5,259 nucleotides of DNA, from positions 1-5,259 of the forward strand of contig DNBZ01000198.1 of the NCBI GenBank assembly GCA_003484585.1, read 5' to 3'. This document shows positions 4,843 to 5,259 of this stretch, in pieces. The stretch comes from Bacteroidota bacterium. GTDB lineage: Bacteria > Bacteroidota > Bacteroidia > NS11-12g > UBA9320. The notes under the pieces were generated by a model. The model saw only the letters and a program-made list of their open reading frames with translations, had not been told where the DNA came from and searched no databases. The position numbers and the translations under genes were made by a program. How positions within the stretch are numbered: the stretch's first letter is position 1; each line of letters opens with the position of its first letter.

Positions 4843-5259
4843 ATGAGTTTACTAGTAATAGGAAGTGTGGCTTTTGACGCCATAGAGACGCCATTTGGCA
4901 AGACAGATAAAATAATAGGTGGTGCAGCTACGTATATATCCCTGAGCAGTAGTTATTTCACTGATCAAGTGAAATTAGTAGCTGTAGTAGGTGGTGACTT
5001 TCCTAAGGAAGATATAAAGCTTCTTGAAGATCATGGTGTGGACACTGAAGGTCTTCAGATAAAAGAGGATGAGAAGTCATTTTTCTGGAGTGGCAAATAT
5101 CATAACGATATGAATAGCCGAGATACATTGGTTACTGAGCTGAATGTGCTGGAGAATTTTGATCCTATACTACCTGCTAGCTACCAAAGTAGTGAGTATG
5201 TGATGTTAGGAAACCTAAGCCCAGAAGTGCAACGCAAGGTAATAGAGCGTATGGATACT
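4843..5259 (+). CDS. PfkB-family carbohydrate/nucleoside kinase, 3' truncated
   Basis: The first 139 codons are present and the gene runs off the window; members are usually about 300 residues. MSLLVIGSVAFDAIETPFG (1-19) is the first strand and substrate-lid start of ribokinase-like kinases. GGAATYISLSSSYF (26-39) is the N-terminal substrate-binding motif, with Thr30 where many sugar kinases have Asn. LVAVVGGDFPKEDIKLLEDHGVDTEGL (45-71) matches the conserved VG.D..G....L...GVDT segment. FFWSGKYHNDMNSRDT (80-95) and VMLGNLSP (120-127) fit a PfkB subgroup I associate with Bacteroidota. The catalytic GAGD and ATP-binding region lie beyond the window, so activity cannot be judged. Enzymes of this fold phosphorylate a sugar or nucleoside hydroxyl with ATP in the cytoplasm; the substrate is unknown. 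The ATG at 4843 is the first ATG in frame and fits the family N-terminus. Confidence 0.9.
   Translation, partial: MSLLVIGSVAFDAIETPFGKTDKIIGGAATYISLSSSYFTDQVKLVAVVGGDFPKEDIKLLEDHGVDTEGLQIKEDEKSFFWSGKYHNDMNSRDTLVTELNVLENFDPILPASYQSSEYVMLGNLSPEVQRKVIERMDT

Noticed and set aside
4719..4901. Minus-strand 60-codon ORF across the spacer and the start of the kinase gene
   Set aside because: It overlaps the well-supported kinase N-terminus and promoter box on the other strand, and its sequence resembles no protein I know.

Overview
The window looks like chromosomal DNA from a member of the Bacteroidota; the class cannot be fixed from sequence alone. Three things point there. No start codon has a clear Shine-Dalgarno sequence. 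Several genes are preceded by boxes matching the Bacteroidota -7 consensus TAnnTTTG. The proteins are phylum-typical, especially a 472-residue beta-helix lipoprotein and a PfkB-type kinase. Base composition is AT-rich, and no insertion sequence, phage gene, CRISPR array or toxin module is visible.

Left part (1-1885, plus strand): the C-terminal part of a membrane-anchored family 2 glycosyltransferase (polyprenyl-phosphate sugar transferase type), then after 61 bp a complete family 4 (GT-B) glycosyltransferase. They probably form the end of an envelope-glycan or polysaccharide operon. It converges, with only 9 bp between stop codons, on a minus-strand gene (1895-3313) for a secreted lipoprotein with a predicted right-handed beta-helix, which appears to start at TTG.

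Middle (3314-3827): a 500-bp stretch without a protein gene but full of RNA signals, all best read on the minus strand. From right to left: a promoter-like pair of boxes with an AT-rich palindrome; tRNA-Asn(GUU); a perfect 12-bp terminator hairpin right after the tRNA; a cluster of four short hairpins in 85 nt; and a second, independent 10-bp terminator hairpin. The second terminator needs a transcript to end, and no protein gene lies between the two terminators. The simplest reading is an unannotated small RNA of roughly 200-240 nt, or a long structured attenuator leader for the lipoprotein gene. Three of its four hairpin loops show UGAU on the minus strand. This is the most interesting part of the window.

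Right part (3828-5259): a minus-strand gene of the 2-keto-4-pentenoate hydratase / 4-oxalocrotonate decarboxylase family and, diverging across 253 bp, the first 139 codons of a PfkB-family carbohydrate/nucleoside kinase. Both have a -7-like box ending exactly 5 nt before the ATG, suggesting leaderless or nearly leaderless mRNAs.
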